Shown: positions 44,422 through 52,992, counted from the stretch's first letter. The stretch is DNA of 53,609 nucleotides from Candidatus Babelota bacterium (GCA_013288045.1 JABDCP010000001.1:1-53609), one strand, 5' to 3'. Made by a program: numbers and translations. Notes: generated by a model not told the origin, from the letters alone.

Positions 44422-44542
44422 CCATTCTAGATCTTCACAGTAAACAGTATTCATAATTAGCAAAATCCTATTCTCAGAGCATCTGTTTCATGCTATCCTA
44501 CAAGAAACAATACAGGGCTGAAGGGGGACGGGGGAATGCATC

Positions 44543-45151
44543 ATGACAAAACGCTCTATCAAAGGGAGATTAGAAGTAATCTCTGGATCTATGTTTTCTG
44601 GCAAATCAGAAGAACTTATCCGACGCATTCGGCGTGCTGAGCTGGCTAATCTTAAAATTACTGTCTTCAAGCATCGATTTGACGACCGCGTGTCAATAGA
44701 TTTTATTAGCACGCATAATGGTGACAAGCTTAAAGCGATCGCCATAGATAATCCTGAGGACATCAAACAATTTATTAATGAAGAAACGCAGATCATCGCA
44801 ATCGATGAAGCACAATTCTTCTCTCCTGAAATCGTACGCACCATTCTTGATCTTGTCGAAGAGGGAAAAAAGGTCATTGCAGCTGGACTCGATTTAGATT
44901 TTAGAGGAGTACCCTTTGGGCCTATTCCTCCACTTCTAGCGATTGCCGACCGCATCACCAAATTGTACGCAGTCTGTATGACCTGTGGCAATGATGCTCA
45001 CTATAGCCAGAGACTCATTGATGGACGCGCCGCCAAGTTTGATGACCCGATTGTATTAATCGGAGCGCAAGATGTATATCAAGCGCGTTGCAGAGACTGC
45101 TTTATTATTGATAAAGTAGGCTGGAAACCGATGATAACGAGCATCGCGTAA
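44543..45151 (+). CDS. tdk: Thymidine kinase
   Basis: 202 residues of the TK1-like type. P-loop GSMFSGKSEE near residue 14, Walker B IAIDEAQFF near residue 88, and zinc-binding Cys pairs (CMTC and CRDC) toward the C-terminus with the lasso loop between. It phosphorylates scavenged thymidine to dTMP, consistent with nucleoside salvage in a host-dependent organism (inference). GGGGGA precedes the start. radA follows six bases later. Confidence 0.95.
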   Translation: MTKRSIKGRLEVISGSMFSGKSEELIRRIRRAELANLKITVFKHRFDDRVSIDFISTHNGDKLKAIAIDNPEDIKQFINEETQIIAIDEAQFFSPEIVRTILDLVEEGKKVIAAGLDLDFRGVPFGPIPPLLAIADRITKLYAVCMTCGNDAHYSQRLIDGRAAKFDDPIVLIGAQDVYQARCRDCFIIDKVGWKPMITSIA

Positions 45152-45157
45152 GGGGTC

Positions 45158-46483
45158 ATGACAAAAAAAAGCTCCATCTATTCTTGCAACAATTGCTCAT
45201 ACCAAACTATAAAATGGCTTGGCTGCTGTCCTGATTGTCAAAGGTTCGACACCATTAAGTTGATTCCGGCAAAGGCTGTCGGTCAAGCCATTCCTGCTGC
45301 ACTCTCTGACTTAAGTACAATTACGCTTGAACCAACGAAGCGAATGCTCACCGGTATAAAAGAGTGGGACCGGGTAACGGGTGGCGGAATTGTGCCAGGC
45401 AGTTTCAGTATCCTTACCGGAGATCCTGGTATCGGCAAGTCTACACTGCTCCTCCATATTGCTCAGCAATTAGCCAACACCTATAAAGTCTTCTATTTCT
45501 CTTCTGAAGAATCTCTTGAGCAGGTAAAGTCTCGTGCAGAGCGTCTTCACATACAAGCTCAGAAACTTCTGTTTTCTGATGATCCAAATTTAGAATCGCT
45601 GCTTGCCACCTGCATCCAAGAAAAACCTGCTGTGGTTATTATCGACTCTATACAAAACTGTTACATCACCGACAGTCCTGCTTTGTCAGGAAGTATTGGC
45701 CAGCTTAAGGAAGCTGCCTTTAAATTAATGCGTATGGCAAAAGAGAACAGAATAGCCATCATTGCGAGCGGCCATATCACTAAGGAGGGGGTTATGGCTG
45801 GCCCTAAGACCTTAGAACATCTGGTAGATGCAGTCTTTTATCTACAAGGTGAAGATCGCTGGCAAACACGAGTGCTCCGCTCGGTTAAAAATAGATTTGG
45901 AACGGTTTGCGAACTGGGCTTCTTTTCGATGGAAGAGCATGGTTTGAAAGAGATGCCTAATATTAATGAACATCTTCTTGAAGAGCTGTCTCATAATCCC
46001 GGGTCGGTGCTCATTAGCTTTATTGAAGGCTCGCGACCCCTTCTTATTGAATTACAGGCACTTGTCCTACAATCAAAGTATGGCATTCCACAACGGGTAG
46101 TTTCAGGCATTGATCATACCCAAGTCGTTCTCATCGCAGCTATTTTAGAGAAGTACCTGCACATAAAATTCGGTACTCATGATATCTTCTTCAAAATTAG
46201 CGGTAGCTTTAAGATAAAAAGCGCAAGCGCCGATCTTGGTATCGCTCTTGCTTTACTCTCCAGTTATTTCCAAAAGCCATTACCAGAAAAGTCGCTTATC
46301 TTAGGGGAAGTCAGCCTTACCGGCCAAATAAAGCCGATCAACCAGATGACCGTCCATGCTGCTGAAGCAGAGAAATTTGGTATCCAGCGGCTTATACTTG
46401 CGCAGAACCAGAAAGTAGACACTTCCTGCAAGACGCTTAAATTCAGCCATGTCTATGAGCTTGTTACGCTTTTTAGCGAATAG
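45158..46483 (+). CDS. radA: DNA repair protein RadA
   Basis: 441 residues, full length. An N-terminal zinc finger (CNNC ... CPDC), the ATPase core with Walker A GDPGIGKST near residue 88, the RadA-specific KNRFG motif near residue 245 and a C-terminal Lon-like domain (SASADLGIALALLSSYF, LGEVSLTGQIKPI). RadA is a DnaB-like branch-migration helicase in recombination. It is co-transcribed with tdk. Confidence 0.96.
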   Translation: MTKKSSIYSCNNCSYQTIKWLGCCPDCQRFDTIKLIPAKAVGQAIPAALSDLSTITLEPTKRMLTGIKEWDRVTGGGIVPGSFSILTGDPGIGKSTLLLHIAQQLANTYKVFYFSSEESLEQVKSRAERLHIQAQKLLFSDDPNLESLLATCIQEKPAVVIIDSIQNCYITDSPALSGSIGQLKEAAFKLMRMAKENRIAIIASGHITKEGVMAGPKTLEHLVDAVFYLQGEDRWQTRVLRSVKNRFGTVCELGFFSMEEHGLKEMPNINEHLLEELSHNPGSVLISFIEGSRPLLIELQALVLQSKYGIPQRVVSGIDHTQVVLIAAILEKYLHIKFGTHDIFFKISGSFKIKSASADLGIALALLSSYFQKPLPEKSLILGEVSLTGQIKPINQMTVHAAEAEKFGIQRLILAQNQKVDTSCKTLKFSHVYELVTLFSE

Positions 46484-46527
46484 ATTATGCGAATAACAAT
46501 AGGGGCAGCCCCAGGAAACTATTTTGC

Positions 46528-47079
46528 TTAGTCACTTGTCATGATGCCTGCAAGAAAACGTAATCCTGCAAACTTACTAAAATTTCGACCTTCTGATGTA
46601 ATACATGTTATACGAGAGATTTCGTTGCGGAGTTCGAAATAGACTTTTCCATAGAGATCGTCTGCAAATTTTCTTGCCGGCTCAATACCCTCTCTCTCAA
46701 CCCGATTCAAAGAGATTGCTTTATGGGCAAACCATCTTGTGGCTAATCCTAAGCCAATAACTGCGCCTACCTGGGAAATGAGCCCGATATAGGTAGCTTT
46801 TTCCCCAGAAATGCTTTTGCCCTGCAGTGTCATAAATGCTATCGATCCTGAAACGATACCTGACATGATAGCTGCATACGCACAGCACTCTGTTTTGAAT
46901 TGGGGTATCGCATACTTTTGATCTATAACAATCTCCTTGGGATTTGGCCATGCAATAGAGATCATACTCCCATCTTTATCGTACACTGTACCAGCTTTAA
47001 AAAGGTCCTTTTTCGATCCTGAACACCATGCAGTTCCTGCTGCAAGAAATAAGCAAAGAGTAAAATACGAATAGTTCAT
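46528..47079 (-). CDS. Exported membrane protein, unknown function
   Basis: About 183 residues from the ATG at 47079 (MNYSYF), with GGTGGG upstream; an in-frame ATG at 47094 has no site. A signal peptide (FTLCLFLAAGTAWCSG) is followed by a short region and two hydrophobic segments (AYAAIMSGIVSGSIAFM, YIGLISQVGAVIGLGLA). It converges on radA. No family recognised. Confidence 0.7.
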   Translation of the reverse strand: MNYSYFTLCLFLAAGTAWCSGSKKDLFKAGTVYDKDGSMISIAWPNPKEIVIDQKYAIPQFKTECCAYAAIMSGIVSGSIAFMTLQGKSISGEKATYIGLISQVGAVIGLGLATRWFAHKAISLNRVEREGIEPARKFADDLYGKVYFELRNEISRITCITSEGRNFSKFAGLRFLAGIMTSD

Positions 47080-47095
47080 ATAAGTGCCCACCATG

Positions 47096-47235
47096 TTTTT
47101 GATAGTACAGAACTAGTATGCTACGAACCGTGTACAATGAAAAGCACTAATAAGAATAGCTTTTTTTAAAGCTTCCTCACAAATCGATCTAATCGATCCA
47201 GGATCTCAGGAACATTCTTTCTTCCGAGACCCAGA
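47096..47235. repeat. Copy A of a 140-bp duplication shared with 48518-48655
   Basis: This segment aligns with 48518-48655, including shared GATAGTAC-GAACTA, ATAAGAATAGCTT and AAGCTTCCTCA blocks and the last 22 codons of an aminotransferase. The two copies are 1,422 bases apart and bracket the alpha/beta-hydrolase gene. Confidence 0.8.
47166..47235 (-). pseudogene. 3' remnant of an aminotransferase paralogue
   Basis: Reading on the minus strand, the last 22 codons encode LGLGRKNVPEILDRLDRF then VRKL and a stop, one residue (Val for Met) different from the intact aminotransferase at 48588-49715. Eight codons differ, seven synonymously, and the stop is TAA instead of TAG. That pattern means both copies were once under selection as protein, so this is probably the end of a lost full-length paralogue and not a recent scrap. 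Confidence 0.75.
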
Positions 47236-47266
47236 GAGAACAGGTACATGCATTTATAAAATAGAT

Positions 47267-47296
47267 TTGACAGCTTTATCGATTTTTTCTTATATT
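47267..47296 (+). promoter_or_regulatory. Candidate promoter of the exported hydrolase gene
   Basis: Perfect TTGACA (47267-47272), 18 nt, TATATT (47291-47296). The leader would be about 160 nt. A TATAAT without a matching -35 also occurs nearer the gene, at about 47434-47439. The rest of 47236-47462 has no supported gene. Confidence 0.4.
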
Positions 47297-47462
47297 GAAA
47301 TTTGTAAATATCATGAATCGAGCATCTTAACCAAGAGTTCCTTATGAACAGTAAAGTTCGTCACAATCCTGACGCATTCAGGATACTTTATATCGATGTC
47401 ACAAAAACATGATAAGATGCTGCAAAATACGATATTATAATTTAAGTTGAAGGATACTACCT

Positions 47463-48485
47463 ATGATCAAGAAGTCAGCATTTACGTTACTCCTATTACT
47501 ATCAAAAGCATCATCATCGTCAGCCTGTGTTATTGAAAAGACTAACACTGTTCATTTGGATGATGGAAAAGTCCCGGGAGTTTCGTCCTACGATTTGAAG
47601 CTTTCTTATTTAGAAGCTCATCCGGATAAACAGAAAGTCATCCTGCTTATCCATGGAAATTCCGCTTCTAAAGAAGTCTTCGAACCAATTATTACGAATC
47701 CAGCCTTTGAAGATTTTCGTGTACTTGCTGTGGATTTACCTGGACATGGAAAAAGTAGCAATTTTCCAGATGATGTACGTCACTATTTCAAAGATCATGA
47801 AAATGAAATTTTCCGGGCTCACAAATCATACTATACTTTTCCAGGATATGCCCATTCGCTCATCCATTTCTTAAAAGCCATAAAAGTAAATCCTAAAGAA
47901 TTGGAAATCTGTGGCTGGAGCTTAGGAGGGCATGTAGCAATAGACATGGTTGCTGAAGAGCCATCAATCAAAAAAGTTACACTAACCGGAACACCCATCA
48001 ATGACTTCGAGAAAGCAGCTCGAGGTTTCGCTGCTTTGAAAGCCTTTCCTACTACTGACCCTTTTCCAGCAGGCAAGACAGTATTTGACTTATTGTCGTT
48101 CCGTGAACCATTCACTGAACAACAAGCGGAAACTTTTCACAGTAAAGGCGGTTTGGCTCCTTCTGAATTAACTAGAAGGGCTGGTACGAGAACCGATCCA
48201 GAAGCACGGTATTTTATGATCAAGTTTGGGTTCGAAGCTTTACATAATCAAAGTCAACTAGGAAGCTATGAGAACCAAGAAAAAACGGCATCGCGCTACA
48301 GCGACAAATTCGTAGTATTACAAGGCGCAAAAGACCCTATTAAAATTTCCGGAGAAGATTGGCATCGAATTGAATCGCTGGGAATTCCTATATATGAAGT
48401 TGAAGGGGCAAGTCACGCTTGGTTCTCAGATGAACCGAATAAGCTTGCAGAACTCCTCGTTCGTTTCTTCGATGCAAAAGAGTAA
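47463..48485 (+). CDS. Exported alpha/beta hydrolase
   Basis: 340 residues with GAAGGA before the ATG. A signal peptide (SAFTLLLLLSKASSSSA) precedes a complete alpha/beta-hydrolase: oxyanion region LLIHGNSASKE, VDLPGHGKSS, nucleophile elbow GWSLGGHVA (GxSxG, Ser near residue 153), candidate acid in QGAKDPIKI and catalytic His in VEGASHAWF. The substrate is unknown. It sits between two copies of an aminotransferase gene end and so may have arrived by insertion or rearrangement. Confidence 0.88.
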   Translation: MIKKSAFTLLLLLSKASSSSACVIEKTNTVHLDDGKVPGVSSYDLKLSYLEAHPDKQKVILLIHGNSASKEVFEPIITNPAFEDFRVLAVDLPGHGKSSNFPDDVRHYFKDHENEIFRAHKSYYTFPGYAHSLIHFLKAIKVNPKELEICGWSLGGHVAIDMVAEEPSIKKVTLTGTPINDFEKAARGFAALKAFPTTDPFPAGKTVFDLLSFREPFTEQQAETFHSKGGLAPSELTRRAGTRTDPEARYFMIKFGFEALHNQSQLGSYENQEKTASRYSDKFVVLQGAKDPIKISGEDWHRIESLGIPIYEVEGASHAWFSDEPNKLAELLVRFFDAKE

Positions 48486-48517
48486 GAGATGAATTGTCCA
48501 CGTAAGTAAAGGCATAA

Positions 48518-48655
48518 TTTTTGGATAGTACGGAACTAATGTGCCACTACCCATATACACGGAGAAACACTATAAGAATAGCTTCTTCTAAAGCTTCCTC
48601 ATAAATCGATCTAATCGATCGAGGATTTCAGGGACATTCTTTCTACCAAGCCCCA
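48518..48655. repeat. Copy B of the 140-bp duplication
   Basis: Contains the intact 3' end of the aminotransferase gene and about 70 bases of its downstream flank. It pairs with copy A at 47096-47235. The flanks beyond the repeats are unrelated. Confidence 0.8.
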
Positions 48656-49715
48656 AGCGCCAATGTGCATCATGGTATTCGAATACTGTTGAGGGAAGTA
48701 TCATAATCCCCTCAGCATCTAAAAGCTTTTTAGCCAATGCGGTTACCCCATCTGAACCATGGTATCTGACAAAAGCAATAGATCCCGCCTTGGGCGGATG
48801 CCATGAAAAGCAGTCGCTATGATGTGAGACAAATTCAGCAAAAGCAGCGCTCGTATGGGTTATGATGTCTCTATTTCTGTCTAAAATCTTCTTCTGAGCC
48901 TTAAGAGCTATCAATGAGAGTATCTGGCTCGGTCCACTTGCACAGATCGTGATATAATCCTTGAATATAAGGCATGCATCAAGAAACTCTTTATTCTGAG
49001 ACGCCAACCATCCGATGCGCAATCCCGGCAGCCCAAAGCTCTTGGACATGCCACTTAATACAAGTCCATTCTCATACAGATCAGCAACCGAAGGAAGTGT
49101 CTGGGTATCATCCTTTTCTAGACCGCGGTACATCTCATCGGAGAAAATAGTAAGTGAGTGAGCACGCGCCAGTGCAACAATAGCCTCGAGTTGCTCTTTG
49201 GTGATAGTTGATCCAGTTGGATTATGGGGGAAATTAATAATAAGAGCTTTTGTATGTGGAGTAATAAGTGATGCAAGATGATCTACATCAAAATACCACC
49301 CTTTATCCTCAACCGGTTCCCAATAGGAAACGTCACATCCTATGGATCGTGCGACCTCGTATAATGATTGATAGCCGGGAAATGTAACGATACAGTGGTC
49401 ACCTTTTTTAAGAAGCACATTGAGAGCAATAAAGATTCCTTCAACAGGAGTTACGACCAGACAGTTATCTGGCGTAAGTGTCCTATATAAAGTAACAATT
49501 TCATTGCGTAGCAGTGGCTCACCATGAGAATCAGTATATCCCAACCGTTGCTCATCCCACATTAATAGATCGTTAGGTTCTGCCATGCTTAAAAGTTCTG
49601 GCAACAGAAGTGGCTCACAATCTGAGCAGCACAATAAATAGGGCGCAGAAAATTCATAGCGTGCAAAGTAACGTTCAATTTTAAAGGGAGGAAGAATAAA
49701 GGAAGAAGCTGCCAT
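48588..49715 (-). CDS. PLP-dependent class I/II aminotransferase
   Basis: 375 residues with AAGGA before the ATG. Fold-type I features are clear: LGYTDSHGEPLLRNEI, INFPHNPTGSTIT (substrate/PLP-binding Asn), IFSDEMYRGL with the cofactor-binding Asp and Tyr, SGMSKSFGLPGLRIGW with the PLP lysine, and a C-terminal arginine in HWRLGLG. The substrate is not determined. A remnant of a second copy of its 3' end lies at 47166-47235. Confidence 0.92.
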   Translation of the reverse strand: MAASSFILPPFKIERYFARYEFSAPYLLCCSDCEPLLLPELLSMAEPNDLLMWDEQRLGYTDSHGEPLLRNEIVTLYRTLTPDNCLVVTPVEGIFIALNVLLKKGDHCIVTFPGYQSLYEVARSIGCDVSYWEPVEDKGWYFDVDHLASLITPHTKALIINFPHNPTGSTITKEQLEAIVALARAHSLTIFSDEMYRGLEKDDTQTLPSVADLYENGLVLSGMSKSFGLPGLRIGWLASQNKEFLDACLIFKDYITICASGPSQILSLIALKAQKKILDRNRDIITHTSAAFAEFVSHHSDCFSWHPPKAGSIAFVRYHGSDGVTALAKKLLDAEGIMILPSTVFEYHDAHWRLGLGRKNVPEILDRLDRFMRKL

Positions 49716-49746
49716 ACAATCCTTATTGGTTAATCAACACTTCAAA

Positions 49747-49775
49747 AGTATACTCAAAAACATGCTAAACTCCAA
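49747..49775 (-). promoter_or_regulatory. Promoter of the aminotransferase gene
   Basis: On the minus strand TTGGAG (49775-49770), 17 nt, TATACT (49752-49747), about 32 bases before the ATG. Confidence 0.5.
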
Positions 49776-50074
49776 CAACAAAACACAGCATCAGCCACAC
49801 TCCAAAAAGCCTAGTCACTTTTGGAAAACTCTTTAATCAGATCTTCAATACTTATCCAACTTTGTCTATCCAGAGTTTTCTAGTAATCATACCCATTTTC
49901 AAAAGACCTATACTACTTTAAAGTCTATGACAAAATGACAGTGACAGCGGCTTTAAGACACTTATGAGTCTTTCTGCTCGAATAATAGATCGAATATAGT
50001 ACTAGAAATCATGCACAGTCTCAGATTAGTCTCCTCTGTTGGTGAATTTAATTTCGTATTAATTGGGAAAATCA
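49776..50074. other. Intergenic region without recognised features
   Basis: Between the divergent aminotransferase promoter and the promoter of the secreted-protein array. AT-rich, no open frame with a ribosome site, no tRNA-like or strongly folded segment seen by eye. Confidence 0.4.
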
Positions 50075-50102
50075 TTGACAAATAGAATGGCATTTATTTA
50101 AT
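50075..50102 (+). promoter_or_regulatory. Promoter of the exported cysteine-rich protein operon
   Basis: TTGACA (50075-50080), 16 nt, TTTAAT (50097-50102), about 46 bases before the ATG at 50149. Identical boxes and spacing occur at 6605-6632. Confidence 0.6.
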
Positions 50103-50148
50103 CTGATACTAGATAGAATAATTTAAATAATACAGAGGAAGTAATCCT

Positions 50149-50799
50149 ATGAAGAAAATTATAAGCCTTATAGTATTTGCTGTAGCTAGTTTAAGCGCTA
50201 TAGAATCTCAAAAAGTTATGGGGCCTGCCTCATATACAGATAAAACCTTTGATACCCTTACCATCATGGGTACTTTAACGGGCACGGGACTTACGGCCGC
50301 AACCATAGATGTCTATGGTCCTACCTATCTGTATAAAGGAAGCGAAATAGGCACCGCAACAATCAGAGGACCACTAACGGCAAGTGATACTTCCTTTACT
50401 GGCCCAACTGAAGTTTATGGCAATATACGGGCTACAGATTCTGATTTTAAAGATGATCTTACGATTGATGGAGACAATTCCACCCTCGTAACCCTTGAAA
50501 ATACCACTGCAGGGCCCATTCATATAACTACGCCAGTATCAGGAGTTCAACAAACTAGCTCTGGAATATCGTTCTCTTATGTTTTCAGCACCAAAAAGGA
50601 AATGCCTAAGGGGCCCCGTGTAGTATTAAAAGGCAATAAGGCTTCAATAAGTGGTCCTATAGAATTTATCGGTCAACCAGGAACCGTCATCCTTGCCGAC
50701 AATGCAACATTTACTGGAAAAGTACTTAATGGAAAAGTACAAAAAGAAGCTTTAGAGAATAAAAAAGCGACGACACAAAAAGAAGGAGTCCCCTCATGA
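50149..50799 (+). CDS. Exported beta-repeat protein, unknown function
   Basis: 216 residues with AGAGGAAG upstream and a signal peptide (KIISLIVFAVASLSA). The mature part is made of short beta-type repeats rich in Gly, Thr and Asp (TLTIMGTLTGTGLTAATIDV, ATIRGPLTASDTSFTGPTEV, YGNIRATDSDFKDDLTIDG), suggesting a right-handed beta-helix or bactofilin-like solenoid. The tail is Lys-rich. There is no Cys, unlike the next three genes. Its end overlaps the next start by four bases, so it leads the operon. Confidence 0.75.
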   Translation: MKKIISLIVFAVASLSAIESQKVMGPASYTDKTFDTLTIMGTLTGTGLTAATIDVYGPTYLYKGSEIGTATIRGPLTASDTSFTGPTEVYGNIRATDSDFKDDLTIDGDNSTLVTLENTTAGPIHITTPVSGVQQTSSGISFSYVFSTKKEMPKGPRVVLKGNKASISGPIEFIGQPGTVILADNATFTGKVLNGKVQKEALENKKATTQKEGVPS

Positions 50800-51659
50800 A
50801 ATTTCTCACACTACTAAGCACCCTGTTCATCCTTATGTCTGGAACTGCTGCACACGCGGAAGATCCTATTGCAGGTATTGTAACCTGCAAAACCACAAAG
50901 CCCGATGCAAAAAGATCTGACTATCTTGCTGTTAGCGATTCCTGCCAGAAAGATAAACTACAGGCAGCCTGCGACGACTATAAAGATGATCCTTATTATG
51001 GGCCAGCAAAAGTGGCCTTTTGTACACCTCAGTATAACTTAGCGAAGTTACAAGGCACCTTAAAAAAAGAATTCGCATTCGGACGCCGCTTTCCCGGTAC
51101 TCCAAGCTCGATAACTTTATGTAAAACAAAAGCAGAAGGCAAAATATATGCGAAGGAAGGTGAAACCTGTGATCTAGCAGAACAACAGAAGAACTGCGAT
51201 AGCTTTGGTAAAGATATTGCGACGCCTACTTCGTGCGCAATCTATACTTCCCAAGACTGGTTTGAAAATCAGATCCAAAAAAATCCTCTTACCTCCGGCA
51301 TCGAATGTCAGATATCCGGTTCAGGAGTGCCCTTCCGTCTTGCTGTGCCAGATTGTAGCGCAAACCTTAAAAACTCACTCTGTGATCCTAGTGCAGGAAA
51401 AGTTCTTTCTTGCAAACAGTGGAGCGATCCTAATGCACTCAAGGCCTGGGCAGAAGCCATTCCTATGACCGGCGCTGTATCCTGCAGAGTTAATGCTCTG
51501 CCCCAAAAAATTGTGGGACATATTCCTGCACGAGATTGTAGTTTAGAGGCTCAAAGGGATGCTTGTGGCGTCTGGGGAACTCCCACGGGCTGTAAGATAC
51601 TCGATATTGAAAGAATACGACAACAACTATTGCTCCAAGATCAACAACAAGGAAAATAA
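50796..51659 (+). CDS. Exported protein with four tandem four-cysteine modules
   Basis: 287 residues with a clear signal peptide (LLSTLFILMSGTAAHA). All 16 mature cysteines fall into four modules: C31/50/59/76, C109/125/134/147, C171/187/196/206 and C230/248/257/266. The spacing between the second and third Cys is always exactly eight residues, and an acidic or polar residue usually precedes the second (DSC, ETC, PDC, RDC). The pattern implies two disulfides per module. The fourth module nearly matches the small protein encoded next (HIPARDCS, GTPT-C). I do not recognise the module. Role unknown; exported structural or adhesive protein is a guess. Confidence 0.8.
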   Translation: MKFLTLLSTLFILMSGTAAHAEDPIAGIVTCKTTKPDAKRSDYLAVSDSCQKDKLQAACDDYKDDPYYGPAKVAFCTPQYNLAKLQGTLKKEFAFGRRFPGTPSSITLCKTKAEGKIYAKEGETCDLAEQQKNCDSFGKDIATPTSCAIYTSQDWFENQIQKNPLTSGIECQISGSGVPFRLAVPDCSANLKNSLCDPSAGKVLSCKQWSDPNALKAWAEAIPMTGAVSCRVNALPQKIVGHIPARDCSLEAQRDACGVWGTPTGCKILDIERIRQQLLLQDQQQGK

Positions 51660-51661
51660 CT

Positions 51662-51904
51662 ATGAAAATGAAAATTTTGTTCATACTCGGTATGACGCTC
51701 GGCTATCTTGAAGCTGTTGAAAAATCAGTTAGCGGTGAGGCAATTCATATGACCGGCTCTGTGTCCTGCAAACTCACCAATGTGCCTATAAATAAAGTCT
51801 TGCGCCATATTCCTGCTCGAGATTGCAGTCCAGAGGCCCAAAAAGATGCCTGCGGAACCTGGGGAACCCCTACAGAATGTAAAATACAAGATGTGCAAGA
51901 ATAA
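51662..51904 (+). CDS. Small exported protein with a single four-cysteine module
   Basis: 80 residues, two bases after the preceding gene. A signal peptide (MKMKILFILGMTLGYLEA) is followed by one module with Cys at 36, 55, 64 and 73, again with eight residues between the second and third. It is very similar to module 4 of the upstream protein (HIPARDCSPEAQKDACG). It looks like a duplicated module attached to its own leader. Function unknown. Confidence 0.75.
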   Translation: MKMKILFILGMTLGYLEAVEKSVSGEAIHMTGSVSCKLTNVPINKVLRHIPARDCSPEAQKDACGTWGTPTECKIQDVQE

Positions 51905-51928
51905 GAAACAAATTATTAGGAGACCATT

Positions 51929-52381
51929 ATGAAGATGAAAATTTTGTTCGTACTCAGTATGACACTCGGCTATCTTGAAGCCTCTGAAAAATCAGTAACC
52001 GTTGAGGTTCCCTGTCATCAAAGAAATAGTAAAGGCGAATGTACCTCATGGGGTGCCATGGTCCAAGGATGCGAGGGTCCCTGTTCAATAAACTTTTCGG
52101 TTCCTTTCTTGGGTTCAGCATCGTGTAGCGCTCAAGCGGGCAAGTCATGCAACGCTATACTTCCTGCAGCCACAAGTCAAGGTACGACGCATGCAAATAT
52201 TCCCTGCATTACCAATGATGACTCAGGAAAATGCATTCGATGGGGATCTATGAATCAAGGATGTAAAGCTCCAGCCGATGGCAAATGTCAGACAAATCTT
52301 GCAATCGGAGATAAGCGAGCCATATGTAATGCTGAACCGGGAGCTTCATGTAACTCTAATATACGCATGAAATTACCTTAA
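51929..52381 (+). CDS. Exported protein with two six-cysteine repeats
   Basis: 150 residues with TAGGAG upstream. The leader MKMKILFVLSMTLGYLEASE is almost identical to that of the preceding gene, but the mature part is unrelated. It has two repeats with Cys at 29/38/48/52/66/74 and 93/102/112/120/133/141. Shared landmarks are VPCHQRNSKGECTSWG versus IPCITNDDSGKCIRWG, then QGC, then AGKSCN versus PGASCN. The first two Cys are eight residues apart in both. Three disulfides per repeat are likely. Family unknown. Confidence 0.75.
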   Translation: MKMKILFVLSMTLGYLEASEKSVTVEVPCHQRNSKGECTSWGAMVQGCEGPCSINFSVPFLGSASCSAQAGKSCNAILPAATSQGTTHANIPCITNDDSGKCIRWGSMNQGCKAPADGKCQTNLAIGDKRAICNAEPGASCNSNIRMKLP

Positions 52382-52443
52382 AGGAATAGCAGAGAATTGA
52401 GGCAAGAATGCATAATAAAAACTAATCAATAAAAGGAATTGAG

Positions 52444-52992
52444 ATGACTAGATATATGCTCTTAATCTTAACCGGCTCAGCGCTTTGTATATCCTCCGCA
52501 CAGGCTACAATTTTTGATCTTAAATTAGACATGAGGGTAGCGATACAGACGTGTGCTGGTGGTGTTAAAGGTGGTCCAAAAACAAAATGTAGGCAGGTCA
52601 TAAATGCCATTGGAGACAAGGTAAACATACCACTTAGTCAGCTTAAAATTCAGTCACTTGATCTCTCACAACCAGATCAAGCTCTTGCACTCCCCGTAAC
52701 AGCTGGAACTCGAACGGCCTATAGTTTTGTTCCCTCTCAAGGTGAACTTGCTGGTAAAACCGTGTACCTCGTATTTGATAATGTAGCACAACGAGCTGGC
52801 ACCAAAGACTTCGGCAAGATGGTTATTAAGATGTATAGAAATGTAAAAGATGTCGATCAAGAAGGCGCTTGGACCGAGGTTGGAAATCTCAACTTTGGAA
52901 ATCTAAATATGCCCTTTAGCGTAAAACCAGATGGAACCTTCTTGACACAGGACACTGAGTTCCTTCTTGGGCAAAAATTGATAAATACATAA
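52444..52992 (+). CDS. Exported protein, paralogue of the following gene
   Basis: 182 residues with AAGGAATTGAG before the ATG. The signal peptide ends SSAQA. The mature start (DLKLDMRVAIQTCAGG, then C in KTKCRQVINAIGD) matches the gene at 53152 (DLNLRIRGLIGVQTCGAG, QTLNAIG), giving a conserved Cys pair. The rest is beta-rich (GKTVYLVFDNV, MVIKMYRNVKDV). The stop shares a base with the ATG of a 42-codon ORF. Function unknown. Confidence 0.75.
   Translation: MTRYMLLILTGSALCISSAQATIFDLKLDMRVAIQTCAGGVKGGPKTKCRQVINAIGDKVNIPLSQLKIQSLDLSQPDQALALPVTAGTRTAYSFVPSQGELAGKTVYLVFDNVAQRAGTKDFGKMVIKMYRNVKDVDQEGAWTEVGNLNFGNLNMPFSVKPDGTFLTQDTEFLLGQKLINT

Noticed and set aside
44488-44991. Minus-strand frame of 167 codons
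   Set aside because: It is the antisense shadow of tdk, which has complete motifs and a ribosome site.
47351-47420. 22-codon ORF (MNSKVRHNPDAF...) in the hydrolase leader
   Set aside because: Weak ribosome site and no other support; could be a leader peptide but not reportable as a gene.
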